NCBI GenBank assembly: GCA_947259685.1 | Contig: CAMYNC010000080.1 | Coordinates: 1-16,623, forward strand | DNA from: an uncultured Desulfuromonadales bacterium | GTDB taxonomy: Bacteria > Desulfobacterota > Desulfuromonadia > Desulfuromonadales > Geopsychrobacteraceae | Direction: 5' to 3' | Length of the DNA stretch: 16,623 nt | Shown here: positions 7,430-14,259 of the stretch, in pieces | Layout of the letters: each line of letters opens with the position of its first letter | How positions within the stretch are numbered: position 1 is the first letter of the stretch | Position numbers and translations under genes: made by a program | Notes under the pieces: generated by a model | What the model was told of the DNA's origin: nothing | What the model saw: the letters and a program-made list of their open reading frames with translations, nothing else | The model's database searches: none

Positions 7430-7464
7430 ATGCAAAATTCCCCAGTGTAGACATTTTCCCTAGT
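7430..7464 (+). promoter_or_regulatory. Dyad enhancer element, copy 2
   Basis: This is the second copy of the element at 2250-2284: 27 of 35 aligned bases are identical, including ATTCC, GTxGA and ATTTTCCCTAGT. The left half of the palindrome is poorly kept here, so the right half may be the main contact. It lies about 170 bases upstream of the predicted start at about 7617, a workable distance for a looping NtrC-type activator. Confidence 0.65.
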
Positions 7465-7590
7465 CGCAGAATCCGGTTGTCCTGCCTTTTTTGTTAAGAC
7501 TGTTTCTTTCCTCCCCAATTTCCCCTTTAGGAAAAAAGACAATTGCCGGAAAAATCGACCAAACATTGAATTTAGAACAATGTTTTTGCT

Positions 7591-7606
7591 TGGCACCGCG
7601 CTTGCT
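7591..7606 (+). promoter_or_regulatory. Sigma-54 (-24/-12) promoter for the second alcohol dehydrogenase
   Basis: TGGCACCGCGCTTGCT matches TGGYAYRNNNNTTGCW at 11 of 12 informative positions, with correct GG-N10-GC spacing. Transcription would start near 7617, leaving a leader of about 180 bases before the ATG at 7798. The 7371-7590 stretch upstream holds the dyad element and otherwise only AT-rich sequence. Confidence 0.85.
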
Positions 7607-7744
7607 ATAACAAATATCCAGATTGTTGATGAACCTTGGTGACACAGAGTTCAGCTAGATTATGGAGCTTTTTTGACCAGCTGCTAGAACGCGGTTATCA
7701 GGTGGTTAGCCACGCTCCTGAGTTAACAACAAATCGATTGAGAC

Positions 7745-7775
7745 GTACTCAAGACCAACGAGGTGAACTGAGTAC
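7745..7775 (+). promoter_or_regulatory. Stem-loop in the leader of the second alcohol dehydrogenase
   Basis: GTACTCA (7745-7751) is perfectly inverted as TGAGTAC (7769-7775), with a small inner ACC/GGT pairing around an AACGA loop. It ends 10 bases before the GGAGG ribosome site (7786-7790). It could stabilise the messenger or tune translation; no known riboswitch class was recognised. Confidence 0.4.
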
Positions 7776-7797
7776 AAAACCCAAAGGAGGAACGAAG

Positions 7798-9003
7798 ATG
7801 CCCCATTTTAAAGATGCAAAACGTCAGCTGTCCGGTGAAAGACAAGAGTATCCGATTAAAATGCAGCACGCTTACCCATCGGTCAATATCGGTTGGGGTG
7901 CCCATACTATGGTTGGCAACGATGCCAAGGCCCTGGGGATGTCCCGGGCGATGATCGTGACCACCGGCCTTAAAGGGACCGGGATTATCGAAACCATTCA
8001 GGGCGTTCTTAAGCATGCCGGTGTTGAGACCGAAGTTTTTGCCAAGGGCACTCCGAACCCCAAAGATTTCGAGGTTATGGAAGGCGCAAAGCTGCTGTCC
8101 GAAGGCAAGTTTGACGGCCTGATCAGTATCGGAGGCGGCAGTACTACCGACTGCTGTAAAGCGATCAAACTGGTACATGCCCATGACGGTCAGGATGTCC
8201 GTTCTTTTGAGGGCGCTTTCAAGGCCACCAAGCCGAACAAGATTCCGCATCTGGCGATCAACACCACCTCCGGGACCGGTTCCGAAATTTCCTGCTTCTC
8301 GATCATCAATCACACCGAGAAGATGTACAAAATGGCTTTGTTTGATCCGAACTGCACCCCGAGCAAAGCGATCAACGACCCCCTGCTCCATCAGTGCATG
8401 CCTGGCGACCTGGCTGCTTACACTGGCATGGATGCTCTGGCCCATGGGGTTGAAGCGATCGCCTCGCGGCTCTGTGTTCAGTCCGCTTACGGTCCGGGTC
8501 TTTGGGCGATTTCCGAGATTTTTGCTAACCTGCGCCAGTCGGCGAGCAACCGGAATAACGACAAGGCGGTTGAGCAGATGGTCTGGGCGGAAATGGCCGC
8601 TGCCTACAGCTTCAACAGCGCCGGTCTCGGCATCATTCACAGTATGGCCCACGCCATGGGCGGCCTCTACGATTCACCGCATGGCCTGTGCAACGCCATC
8701 GCCATGGTCGACGTCTGCCGTCTCAATCTGCCTTCCTGTCCGGAACGCTTCGCCATGATGGCCCGCGCTGCCGGAATCAATACCGATGGTATTTCCGACA
8801 TGAAGGCTGGTGAGCAGTTCATCGACATGATTCAGGAATTAAAGGACGACCTTGGTATCACCACTAAGTTTGGCGACCTGGGTCTCCAGGACAAGGACCT
8901 CGATGGTCTGTCCAAGTTCGCTGCTGCTGACATCTGTTCCGAAGGGAACCCAGTGGATATCGGCTTCGAAAATATGCGTTCCGTTTTCAAGGGCTGCATG
9001 TAG
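7798..9003 (+). CDS. Iron-containing alcohol dehydrogenase, probably catabolic
   Basis: The product has 401 residues. The start at 7798 is set by AAAGGAGG 7 bases upstream; the frame is open back to 7636, but that stretch is promoter leader. It is a group III dehydrogenase with NAD(P)-binding GGGSTTDCCKA (112-122), NTTSGTGSE (155-163), and likely iron ligands D212, H216, H281 and H295 in MDALAHG, GIIHSMAH and DSPHG, with family spacing. It should interconvert a primary alcohol or diol with its aldehyde using NAD(P). It clearly differs from the ErcA-like enzyme at 2446-3606: longer N-terminus, different motifs and no kinase attached. A strong ribosome site, a near-consensus sigma-54 promoter and its own terminator point to high, inducible expression, so this is the best candidate for the catabolic enzyme. 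Substrate is unknown; ethanol or another short alcohol is inference. Confidence 0.93.
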   Translation: MPHFKDAKRQLSGERQEYPIKMQHAYPSVNIGWGAHTMVGNDAKALGMSRAMIVTTGLKGTGIIETIQGVLKHAGVETEVFAKGTPNPKDFEVMEGAKLLSEGKFDGLISIGGGSTTDCCKAIKLVHAHDGQDVRSFEGAFKATKPNKIPHLAINTTSGTGSEISCFSIINHTEKMYKMALFDPNCTPSKAINDPLLHQCMPGDLAAYTGMDALAHGVEAIASRLCVQSAYGPGLWAISEIFANLRQSASNRNNDKAVEQMVWAEMAAAYSFNSAGLGIIHSMAHAMGGLYDSPHGLCNAIAMVDVCRLNLPSCPERFAMMARAAGINTDGISDMKAGEQFIDMIQELKDDLGITTKFGDLGLQDKDLDGLSKFAAADICSEGNPVDIGFENMRSVFKGCM

Positions 9004-9036
9004 TTTATGCTGAAACAGAAGTTCTAAGCTGAGGTG

Positions 9037-9085
9037 AGGAGCCGCTGGCCCCTGGGGATTCCCCTCCTGGTGTCAGCGGCTCTTT
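9037..9085 (+). terminator. Rho-independent terminator after the second alcohol dehydrogenase
   Basis: GAGCCGCTG (9039-9047) pairs perfectly with CAGCGGCTC (9074-9082), extended by weaker pairs, and is followed by TTTCATTTG. It starts about 35 bases after the stop codon and separates the dehydrogenase from the MoxR-like gene. Confidence 0.8.
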
Positions 9086-9136
9086 CATTTGTAGTAGAAT
9101 AGAAAAATCTTCGATTCCTTCAACAAGAGGTTGACC

Positions 9137-10039
9137 ATGATGACCGAACAAGACGTTAGTGAAAAGCTCCGCTCTGGGGGCTACATTGCAGATGAAGCTA
9201 TCGCAACCGCAGTATTCCTGGCTCTGCGGATGGAGAAACCGATTCTGATTGAAGGGCCACCCGGGGTCGGCAAGACTGGTCTTGCGAAAACCCTCTCTGA
9301 AGTCATGGATTTCCCACTGGTACGCCTGCAGTGCTACGAAGGGATCGACGAAGGTAAAGCCCTCTACGATTGGGAATATGGTAAGCAGCTGCTCTATACC
9401 CAGATGCTGCGGACCCAGCTCGACAACCATCTTTGCGGCACCGTTGACCTGCGCGATGCGGTGGAGCAACTGGCCAACGAAGAGAGCTTGTTCTTTTCGC
9501 AGAACTTTATGGTTCAGCGGCCGATCTTGCGCAGTTTCCTTTCAGAAAAACGTTCGGTCCTGCTGATCGATGAGATCGACCGTTCCGACGATGAGTTTGA
9601 AGCCCTATTACTCGAATGTCTGAGCGATTTTCAAGTCTCCATTCCTGAACTTGGGGTGATCGAAGCGAAACAAAAACCGCTGGCGATTCTCACCAGTAAC
9701 GGCACCCGGATGATCTCCGATGCGCTTCGCCGCCGCTGTCTTTTTCTGTATATCGACTACCCGGAAGAAGAACGTGAAGTGCAGATCGTGCGCGCCCGTT
9801 TTCCTGACGTTTGTGATGACCTGGCTCATCAGATGGTCGGTTTTTTGCGCAAAGCGCGGGAACTCAATCTGCGTAAACCGCCCAGCGTTTCGGAAACCCT
9901 CGATTGGGCCGAGGTCCTGTCGATCCTGCATATCACCAAACTGACACCGGAGGTGGTTGCCAATACCGTTGGAGTGATTTCCAAGCACCAGGCCGATTTG
10001 GAAAAAGTGGCGGAGCTGGCTGCAGAAGAATTGAGCTGA
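9137..10039 (+). CDS. MoxR/CoxD-type AAA+ ATPase
   Basis: The product has 300 residues. The ATG at 9137 lies 6 bases after AGAGG; a TTG at 9131 touches the ribosome site and is less likely. Walker A is GPPGVGKT (40-47), Walker B VLLIDE (141-146), sensor 1 TSN (186-188), with an arginine cluster RRR (198-200). The segment CYEGIDEGKALYDWEY (66-81) and the overall length resemble CoxD and other MoxR ATPases. MoxR ATPases work with VWA-domain proteins as chaperones that insert metals or remodel enzymes, as CoxD does for the CO dehydrogenase Mo-Cu site. The VWA partner follows after 2 bases. No CO dehydrogenase, molybdenum hydroxylase or methanol dehydrogenase gene is in view, so the client is unknown. 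The neighbouring iron alcohol dehydrogenase is one possibility by proximity. Confidence 0.9.
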   Translation: MMTEQDVSEKLRSGGYIADEAIATAVFLALRMEKPILIEGPPGVGKTGLAKTLSEVMDFPLVRLQCYEGIDEGKALYDWEYGKQLLYTQMLRTQLDNHLCGTVDLRDAVEQLANEESLFFSQNFMVQRPILRSFLSEKRSVLLIDEIDRSDDEFEALLLECLSDFQVSIPELGVIEAKQKPLAILTSNGTRMISDALRRRCLFLYIDYPEEEREVQIVRARFPDVCDDLAHQMVGFLRKARELNLRKPPSVSETLDWAEVLSILHITKLTPEVVANTVGVISKHQADLEKVAELAAEELS

Positions 10040-10041
10040 TT

Positions 10042-11433
10042 GTGGAAAGAATCATCACGAGATTTGTGGCTGACCTGAGAAGGGAAGGGCTTCGTGTTTC
10101 ACCAGGGGAGAGCCTTGATGCCGTCTGTGCCCTGGCCCACGGCGGACTTGGTGGGCGTGACGCGGTGCACGCCCTGTTACGATTGACGCTGGTGAAGAAA
10201 GTCCACGATATTCCCGTCTTTGATGAGGTCTTTTCACGCTTTTTCAGGAATTATCCAGAAGGCATGGGGGTTGATCCTGAGGATTTGCTGCACGAAGCAA
10301 TTAGTGGCATGGAGGGGGAGCAGATGCTCGGCACCAACCCCGAAATGGTCAATAATAAAATGTCATTGGCGGGGGTTGATTCCGGACTGAAACCCGAAGA
10401 CCTCAGTGATCTTTCGCAACTGAGGGAGATCGATTTTGATCAGCTCGATGGTTCGGAGATCCAGGTCCGGTTGAAAGGTTATCGCGGCTCACTGGATGCT
10501 TCGAGACCCTCGATGCGTATGCCGCAGAATCCAATGACCATGGCTTTTAAACAACCGAGCGGTCAACAGCGTGACATGACCTTTGCTCAGCAGGAAGTCG
10601 ACGAAATGGAGGATGCCGTTTCGCGAATGCTGCTACGCCTGAAAAAAGATATCCGCCGGGTTAAAAACATGGAAAATCGCGGCAAAATTCACGTTGTACG
10701 CACCATCCAGAAAAATTATCGCAACGGCATGGTTCCATTCCTGCTGGCTCTGCGCCGCAAACGCAAACAGAAGCCGCGCCTGGTGGTGCTCTGCGATGTC
10801 AGTTTCTCTGTCAGCCATGCTGCGCAGTTTATGCTGTTACTGCTGCATACTCTGCACAACCGTATGATGGATGTCCGCAGTTTCATCTTCAACGCTGAAC
10901 TGGCCGAGATTACCGAAATGCTGAACAACACCCCGATCAATGCCATGTTGGAGAATATCGACAGTGGCAAGATTGTCGATCTGGATGAGAACAGTGATTA
11001 TGGGAAGGTGTTTCTGACTTTCAAGGAAAAGTTTCTGGATAACCTGCGCGGTAAACCGGCGGTTATTTTTCTTGGCGACGCACGAAATAATTACAATAAA
11101 GCCAACGATTGGGTGCTCGAGCAGCTTCGTGAAAAAGCCGGCTACATGCTCTGGTTGACTCCGGAAGATCGCTCACTCTGGAAACGCGGTGATTGCCTGA
11201 TGGACACCTATGGGGCCTATTGCGACAAGGTTGATGTCGTCAAAAGTGTCGATGAGTTGAATTTGATTGTGGAGGATCTGTTCCGCAATATTTACCTGGA
11301 AGATGAGCATCGCGCCAAACGTAGAATCGATAAGGTCGAGGCTGAGCAGGAGCTCGATTATCGCGACTACTATACCCGCGGTGCTGGGACTTCGACCCCC
11401 AGTTTGGATCCCGAGGGGCGCAGCCATTGGTGA
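10042..11433 (+). CDS. CoxE-like VWA-domain protein
   Basis: The product has 463 residues, using a GTG start at 10042, two bases after the MoxR stop. The frame is open further upstream but there overlaps the MoxR gene, and the family N-terminus (FVADLRREGLRVSPGE) begins just after this GTG. The ribosome site is weak, so expression is probably coupled to the ATPase. The C-terminal half (about 240-420) is a VWA domain with a MIDAS DxSxS motif, D252-V-S-F-S256, then DENSDYG (315-321), FLGDARNN (343-350) and WLTPE, all typical of CoxE proteins. The middle (about 185-230) is charged and probably helical. CoxE-type proteins bind a divalent metal and pair with MoxR ATPases in maturing oxidoreductases. 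This two-gene pair probably acts on one enzyme of the locus; the target is not shown by sequence. Confidence 0.87.
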   Translation: MERIITRFVADLRREGLRVSPGESLDAVCALAHGGLGGRDAVHALLRLTLVKKVHDIPVFDEVFSRFFRNYPEGMGVDPEDLLHEAISGMEGEQMLGTNPEMVNNKMSLAGVDSGLKPEDLSDLSQLREIDFDQLDGSEIQVRLKGYRGSLDASRPSMRMPQNPMTMAFKQPSGQQRDMTFAQQEVDEMEDAVSRMLLRLKKDIRRVKNMENRGKIHVVRTIQKNYRNGMVPFLLALRRKRKQKPRLVVLCDVSFSVSHAAQFMLLLLHTLHNRMMDVRSFIFNAELAEITEMLNNTPINAMLENIDSGKIVDLDENSDYGKVFLTFKEKFLDNLRGKPAVIFLGDARNNYNKANDWVLEQLREKAGYMLWLTPEDRSLWKRGDCLMDTYGAYCDKVDVVKSVDELNLIVEDLFRNIYLEDEHRAKRRIDKVEAEQELDYRDYYTRGAGTSTPSLDPEGRSHW

Positions 11434-11473
11434 GTGTAGGATGATAAACGATATGCAAGGGAAGGTTTAGCCC

Positions 11474-11659
11474 ATGGTCTGTGATCCCAAAGATCATTCA
11501 AAACACATGTGCGCTTTAAAAATTCAAGGTCTGGATGACTGCATCAAGAACCTTTCAGATCAACCCCGAGTGGAATGCCGCTACTGCGGCGCCAGGGCGA
11601 ATAGCATGAAAAATATTTGCATCGCTAGTTTTGAGTTGGACAATGACGAAAGTTTTTAG
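11474..11659 (+). CDS. Small cysteine-rich protein, possible zinc ribbon
   Basis: The product has 61 residues. AGGGAAGG lies about 14 bases before the ATG, a slightly long but usable spacing. Cysteines fall at 3, 13, 23, 35, 38 and 49. The CRYCGARAN segment (35-43) plus C49 resembles half of a zinc ribbon, and the N-terminal CDPKDHSKHMC adds a Cys/His cluster, so it may bind zinc or an iron-sulfur centre. Similar small CDPKxH proteins seem familiar from Desulfuromonadales genomes, but I cannot name a family. It sits 40 bases after the VWA gene and 80 before the thiol peroxidase. It could be an accessory protein, or even a substrate of the radical SAM enzyme; there is no direct evidence for either. 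Confidence 0.6.
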   Translation: MVCDPKDHSKHMCALKIQGLDDCIKNLSDQPRVECRYCGARANSMKNICIASFELDNDESF

Positions 11660-11739
11660 CGCTCAGTCGCAGAGGCACATATGACGCTGGGTGAAGGCTT
11701 AAAGTAGAAGTTCAGACATTAATTCTGGAGGAGGCGAAA

Positions 11740-12297
11740 ATGCAAGAACGAACAGGAATAACCAGCTTTAAAGGCGATCCCGTAACCCTGCTCGGCCCGG
11801 AACTGACGGTTGGTGAAAATGCGCCGGACTTTCAGGTCGTGGATACTGGTTTAACACCAGTTACACTTGGTGATTTCAAAGGGAAAACCAAAGTCATCTG
11901 CAGCGTTCCTTCCGTGGATACGCCAGTCTGTGACACCGAAATCCGCAGGTTTAATCAGGAAGCCGCACAGCTTGGCGATGATATTGTCATTTTGATCATC
12001 AGCCTGGATCTTCCTTTTGCCCAGAAGCGCTGGTGCGGCGATGCCGGGATCGATCAGGTCAAGACGCTCTCCGATTACCAGGAGCGCTCCTTTGCCGAGG
12101 CCTATGGGGTGCTGGTCAAAGAGCTGATGCTGTTATCTCGGTCGATTTTTGTTATCGATGCTGATGAGGTAATCCGCTACATCGAACATGTCTCGGATAT
12201 CACCCAAGAACCTGATTATGAGGCTGCATTGCAGGCGGCCAAAGGTGAAATCACCACCAAAGAAGTGCCGGGTGATGGGTTCTGCGGTGCCTACTAA
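11740..12297 (+). CDS. tpx: Thiol peroxidase (atypical 2-Cys peroxiredoxin) with Cys tail
   Basis: The product has 185 residues and reduces hydrogen and alkyl peroxides with thiol reductants in the cytoplasm. The start has a strong GGAGGAGG site. The Tpx signature is clear: peroxidatic C64 in SVDTPVCDTE, resolving C99 in LPFAQKRWCGDAGI, plus the T61 and R134 active-site surroundings. It is longer than usual for the family (about 167 residues). The extra C-terminal tail, about 168-185, ends GDGFCGAY and carries an additional cysteine, C182; C54 is a further one. The tail could offer another resolving thiol or a docking point. The next gene starts immediately after the stop codon, which suggests co-transcription with the second sensor kinase and a link between redox status and signalling. 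Confidence 0.93.
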   Translation: MQERTGITSFKGDPVTLLGPELTVGENAPDFQVVDTGLTPVTLGDFKGKTKVICSVPSVDTPVCDTEIRRFNQEAAQLGDDIVILIISLDLPFAQKRWCGDAGIDQVKTLSDYQERSFAEAYGVLVKELMLLSRSIFVIDADEVIRYIEHVSDITQEPDYEAALQAAKGEITTKEVPGDGFCGAY

Positions 12298-14193
12298 TTG
12301 AACCCTCAGTCGAGCCAGCTTGAGCTGGAACATAAACTTAAGGAGCTGCGCAAGTCGCAGGACGAACTGGAGAAATCGCGCAACCTTTATGCGTTTCTTT
12401 ATGATTTTGCTCCGGTCGGATATCTCACCTTCGATCGACATGGAGTGATTCATTCGGTCAATCTGACCGGCGAGCGGCTGTTGGGTAGGGCTTACCCTAA
12501 GCTGGTTACGGAAAAATTCGAGCGCTTTGTCGCCACCGAAGATTCCTTTGTCTTCAGCAATTTTCTGCGCACAGTTTTTTCCAGCCATGAAAAGCAAACC
12601 TGTCGGTTACAACTTTCGAGGCAAGACCATCAGCCACTTTACGTGCGCATTGAGGCCAAGGTCACCGATGCCGGTGATGAGTGTCTGGCTGTGTTGGTTG
12701 ATATCACTGAAAAAAAACTCGCCGATCAGGCGTTAGCTGAAAGTGAATACAACCTGAGCAAAGCCCAGGAAATGACCCACGTCGGTTCCTGGCGTTTCGA
12801 CCCGGCCACCGGCGATGTTCAGGCTTCGACCGAGCTGCTGCGGATTCTGCGGCTTGGACATAAAGATACCACCCAGGAGGCCTTCGGCAGGGTTGTCCAC
12901 CCGGATGACTATGAGAATGTCATGCTCCATTTACAGCTTGGCATTGAACAGGGCAAAAGCTATGAGATCGAGCATCGCCTGAAGTTTGCTGATGGTAGCG
13001 AACGCTGGGTCTACTCGATCGTCGAACCGATCGTCAATAGCGCTGGTACGGTATTGAAACTTTACGGCACCACCCAGGATATCACCGCCCGCAAACAGGC
13101 TGAAGCCGAGTTGTATGATAAAACCAACGAGCTCCAGGCGATCTTCGATTCGATCAGCGACGGTATTGTGGTTTATGATCATGCGGCAAAGATTCAACAT
13201 AACAACCTGATCGGCCTGCAGTCTTTTCCGCAAAAGGCACAATTTGGAAAATCTTGCCAGGAGATCTTTCACCCGGAAGTTTCCTCTTTGCCACAGACGT
13301 GTCCTGTCGAACGGGCCTTGCAGGGTGAGCGGGTCGATAGTTCATGGACCTGGGTCATTGAAGGGCAGGGCACCAGGTATCTGGATGTGACCGCGACGCC
13401 GATTCGTGATGCAGTGGGGAATAAAAACCGCGCGCTGGTTTTCTTTCGCGATGTCTCTGAAAAGCGTTTGCAGGAAATGCATCTGATTCAGGCAGAAAAA
13501 ATGTCGAGCATCGGCGTCCTGGCAACCGGGATCGCCCATGAAATAAATAACCCACTCACCTCGGTCGCTGGCTTCGCCGAGGCTCTGCAACGGCGGTTTC
13601 GTGATGAAGCCGGATTGCAGGACGATAGCCGCCTGGATGTTTTTCCTCGCTACCTCGACATGATCATCAACGAGTCCTATCGCTGCAAGGGGATTATCGA
13701 CCATCTGCTCAGCTTCGGCCGCAAATCGGATGGTATTCCCATGAAGGTCGACCTGAATCAGGTTGTTCACGAGGTCCTTGAGTTATTGCGCTACCATGCC
13801 AGCTACAAACAGGTCGAAGTTGTGACCGATCTGGATCCAAAACTGGCTAGGATTACTGGTGATCCTTCCGGGATACGTCAGGTTTGCATGAACTTGCTGA
13901 TCAATGCCCATCAAGCCATTGAAGAGCAAGGAAAGGTCGCGGTCAGTACGCAATGCTCTGAGGCTTCTCAGGTTGCCCTGGTGGTGCGTGACACTGGTTG
14001 CGGCATCGCAGAGCACCTTGCTGATCGGATCTGGGAGCCGTTTTTTACCACCAAGGAGGTAGGCCAGGGGGTCGGTCTCGGCTTGGCCCTGACCTACAAT
14101 ATCGTTAAGGCTCATGGCGGCGATATCCAGTTGGTCAGCCGAATAGGCGAGGGCTCTGAATTTACCGTGACCTTGCCCATCTCTAAGGAATAG
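12298..14193 (+). CDS. Multi-PAS histidine kinase, paralogue of the first kinase
   Basis: The product has 631 residues and no membrane segments. The only start that keeps the N-terminal coiled coil is a TTG directly abutting the tpx stop (TAATTG), with no clear ribosome site, so translation is probably coupled and weak. Layout: coiled coil about 5-30; PAS 1 about 30-140; PAS 2 of the PAS_3 type about 150-265 (GSWRFDPATG); PAS 3 about 275-388; HisKA with H414 in TGIAHEINNP; ATPase with NLLINAHQAIEE, DTGCGI (565-570) and GVGLGLAL. From PAS 3 onward it parallels the kinase at 3606-4820; around the H box 34 of 38 residues are identical. C320 and C335 in PAS 3 match C93 and C108 there, with the same spacing. 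No response regulator follows, so it probably signals to the NtrC-type regulator of this locus (inference). Confidence 0.9.
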   Translation: MNPQSSQLELEHKLKELRKSQDELEKSRNLYAFLYDFAPVGYLTFDRHGVIHSVNLTGERLLGRAYPKLVTEKFERFVATEDSFVFSNFLRTVFSSHEKQTCRLQLSRQDHQPLYVRIEAKVTDAGDECLAVLVDITEKKLADQALAESEYNLSKAQEMTHVGSWRFDPATGDVQASTELLRILRLGHKDTTQEAFGRVVHPDDYENVMLHLQLGIEQGKSYEIEHRLKFADGSERWVYSIVEPIVNSAGTVLKLYGTTQDITARKQAEAELYDKTNELQAIFDSISDGIVVYDHAAKIQHNNLIGLQSFPQKAQFGKSCQEIFHPEVSSLPQTCPVERALQGERVDSSWTWVIEGQGTRYLDVTATPIRDAVGNKNRALVFFRDVSEKRLQEMHLIQAEKMSSIGVLATGIAHEINNPLTSVAGFAEALQRRFRDEAGLQDDSRLDVFPRYLDMIINESYRCKGIIDHLLSFGRKSDGIPMKVDLNQVVHEVLELLRYHASYKQVEVVTDLDPKLARITGDPSGIRQVCMNLLINAHQAIEEQGKVAVSTQCSEASQVALVVRDTGCGIAEHLADRIWEPFFTTKEVGQGVGLGLALTYNIVKAHGGDIQLVSRIGEGSEFTVTLPISKE

Positions 14194-14207
14194 TGGCTCT
14201 ATGGCGA

Positions 14208-14250
14208 CCTATATGCGGTGAAATCGGCCACCTTCAGGCATAGGCACTGG
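14208..14250 (+). terminator. Imperfect hairpin after the second kinase
   Basis: CCTAT-AT-GC-GGTG (14208-14220) pairs with CACC-TTCAG-GCATAGG (14229-14244), with bulges. A T-rich tract (GGCTTATTTACTT) follows. It lies between convergent genes and is a plausible but unproven terminator for the kinase transcript. Confidence 0.35.
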
Positions 14251-14259
14251 CTTATTTAC

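Noticed and set aside
7636..7797. An N-terminal extension of the second alcohol dehydrogenase starting at 7636
   Set aside because: The region is the transcript leader just after a sigma-54 promoter, its translation does not resemble the family, and AAAGGAGG points to the ATG at 7798.
9137..11433. Reading the MoxR-VWA pair as part of a CO dehydrogenase (cox) cluster
   Set aside because: No coxM, coxS or coxL or other molybdenum hydroxylase genes are present in the window. MoxR-VWA pairs occur in many other contexts.
11673..11688. AGGCACATATGACGCT upstream of tpx as a fourth sigma-54 promoter
   Set aside because: The -24 half is good, but the -12 half reads ACGC in place of TTGC. Three informative mismatches are too many to claim it.
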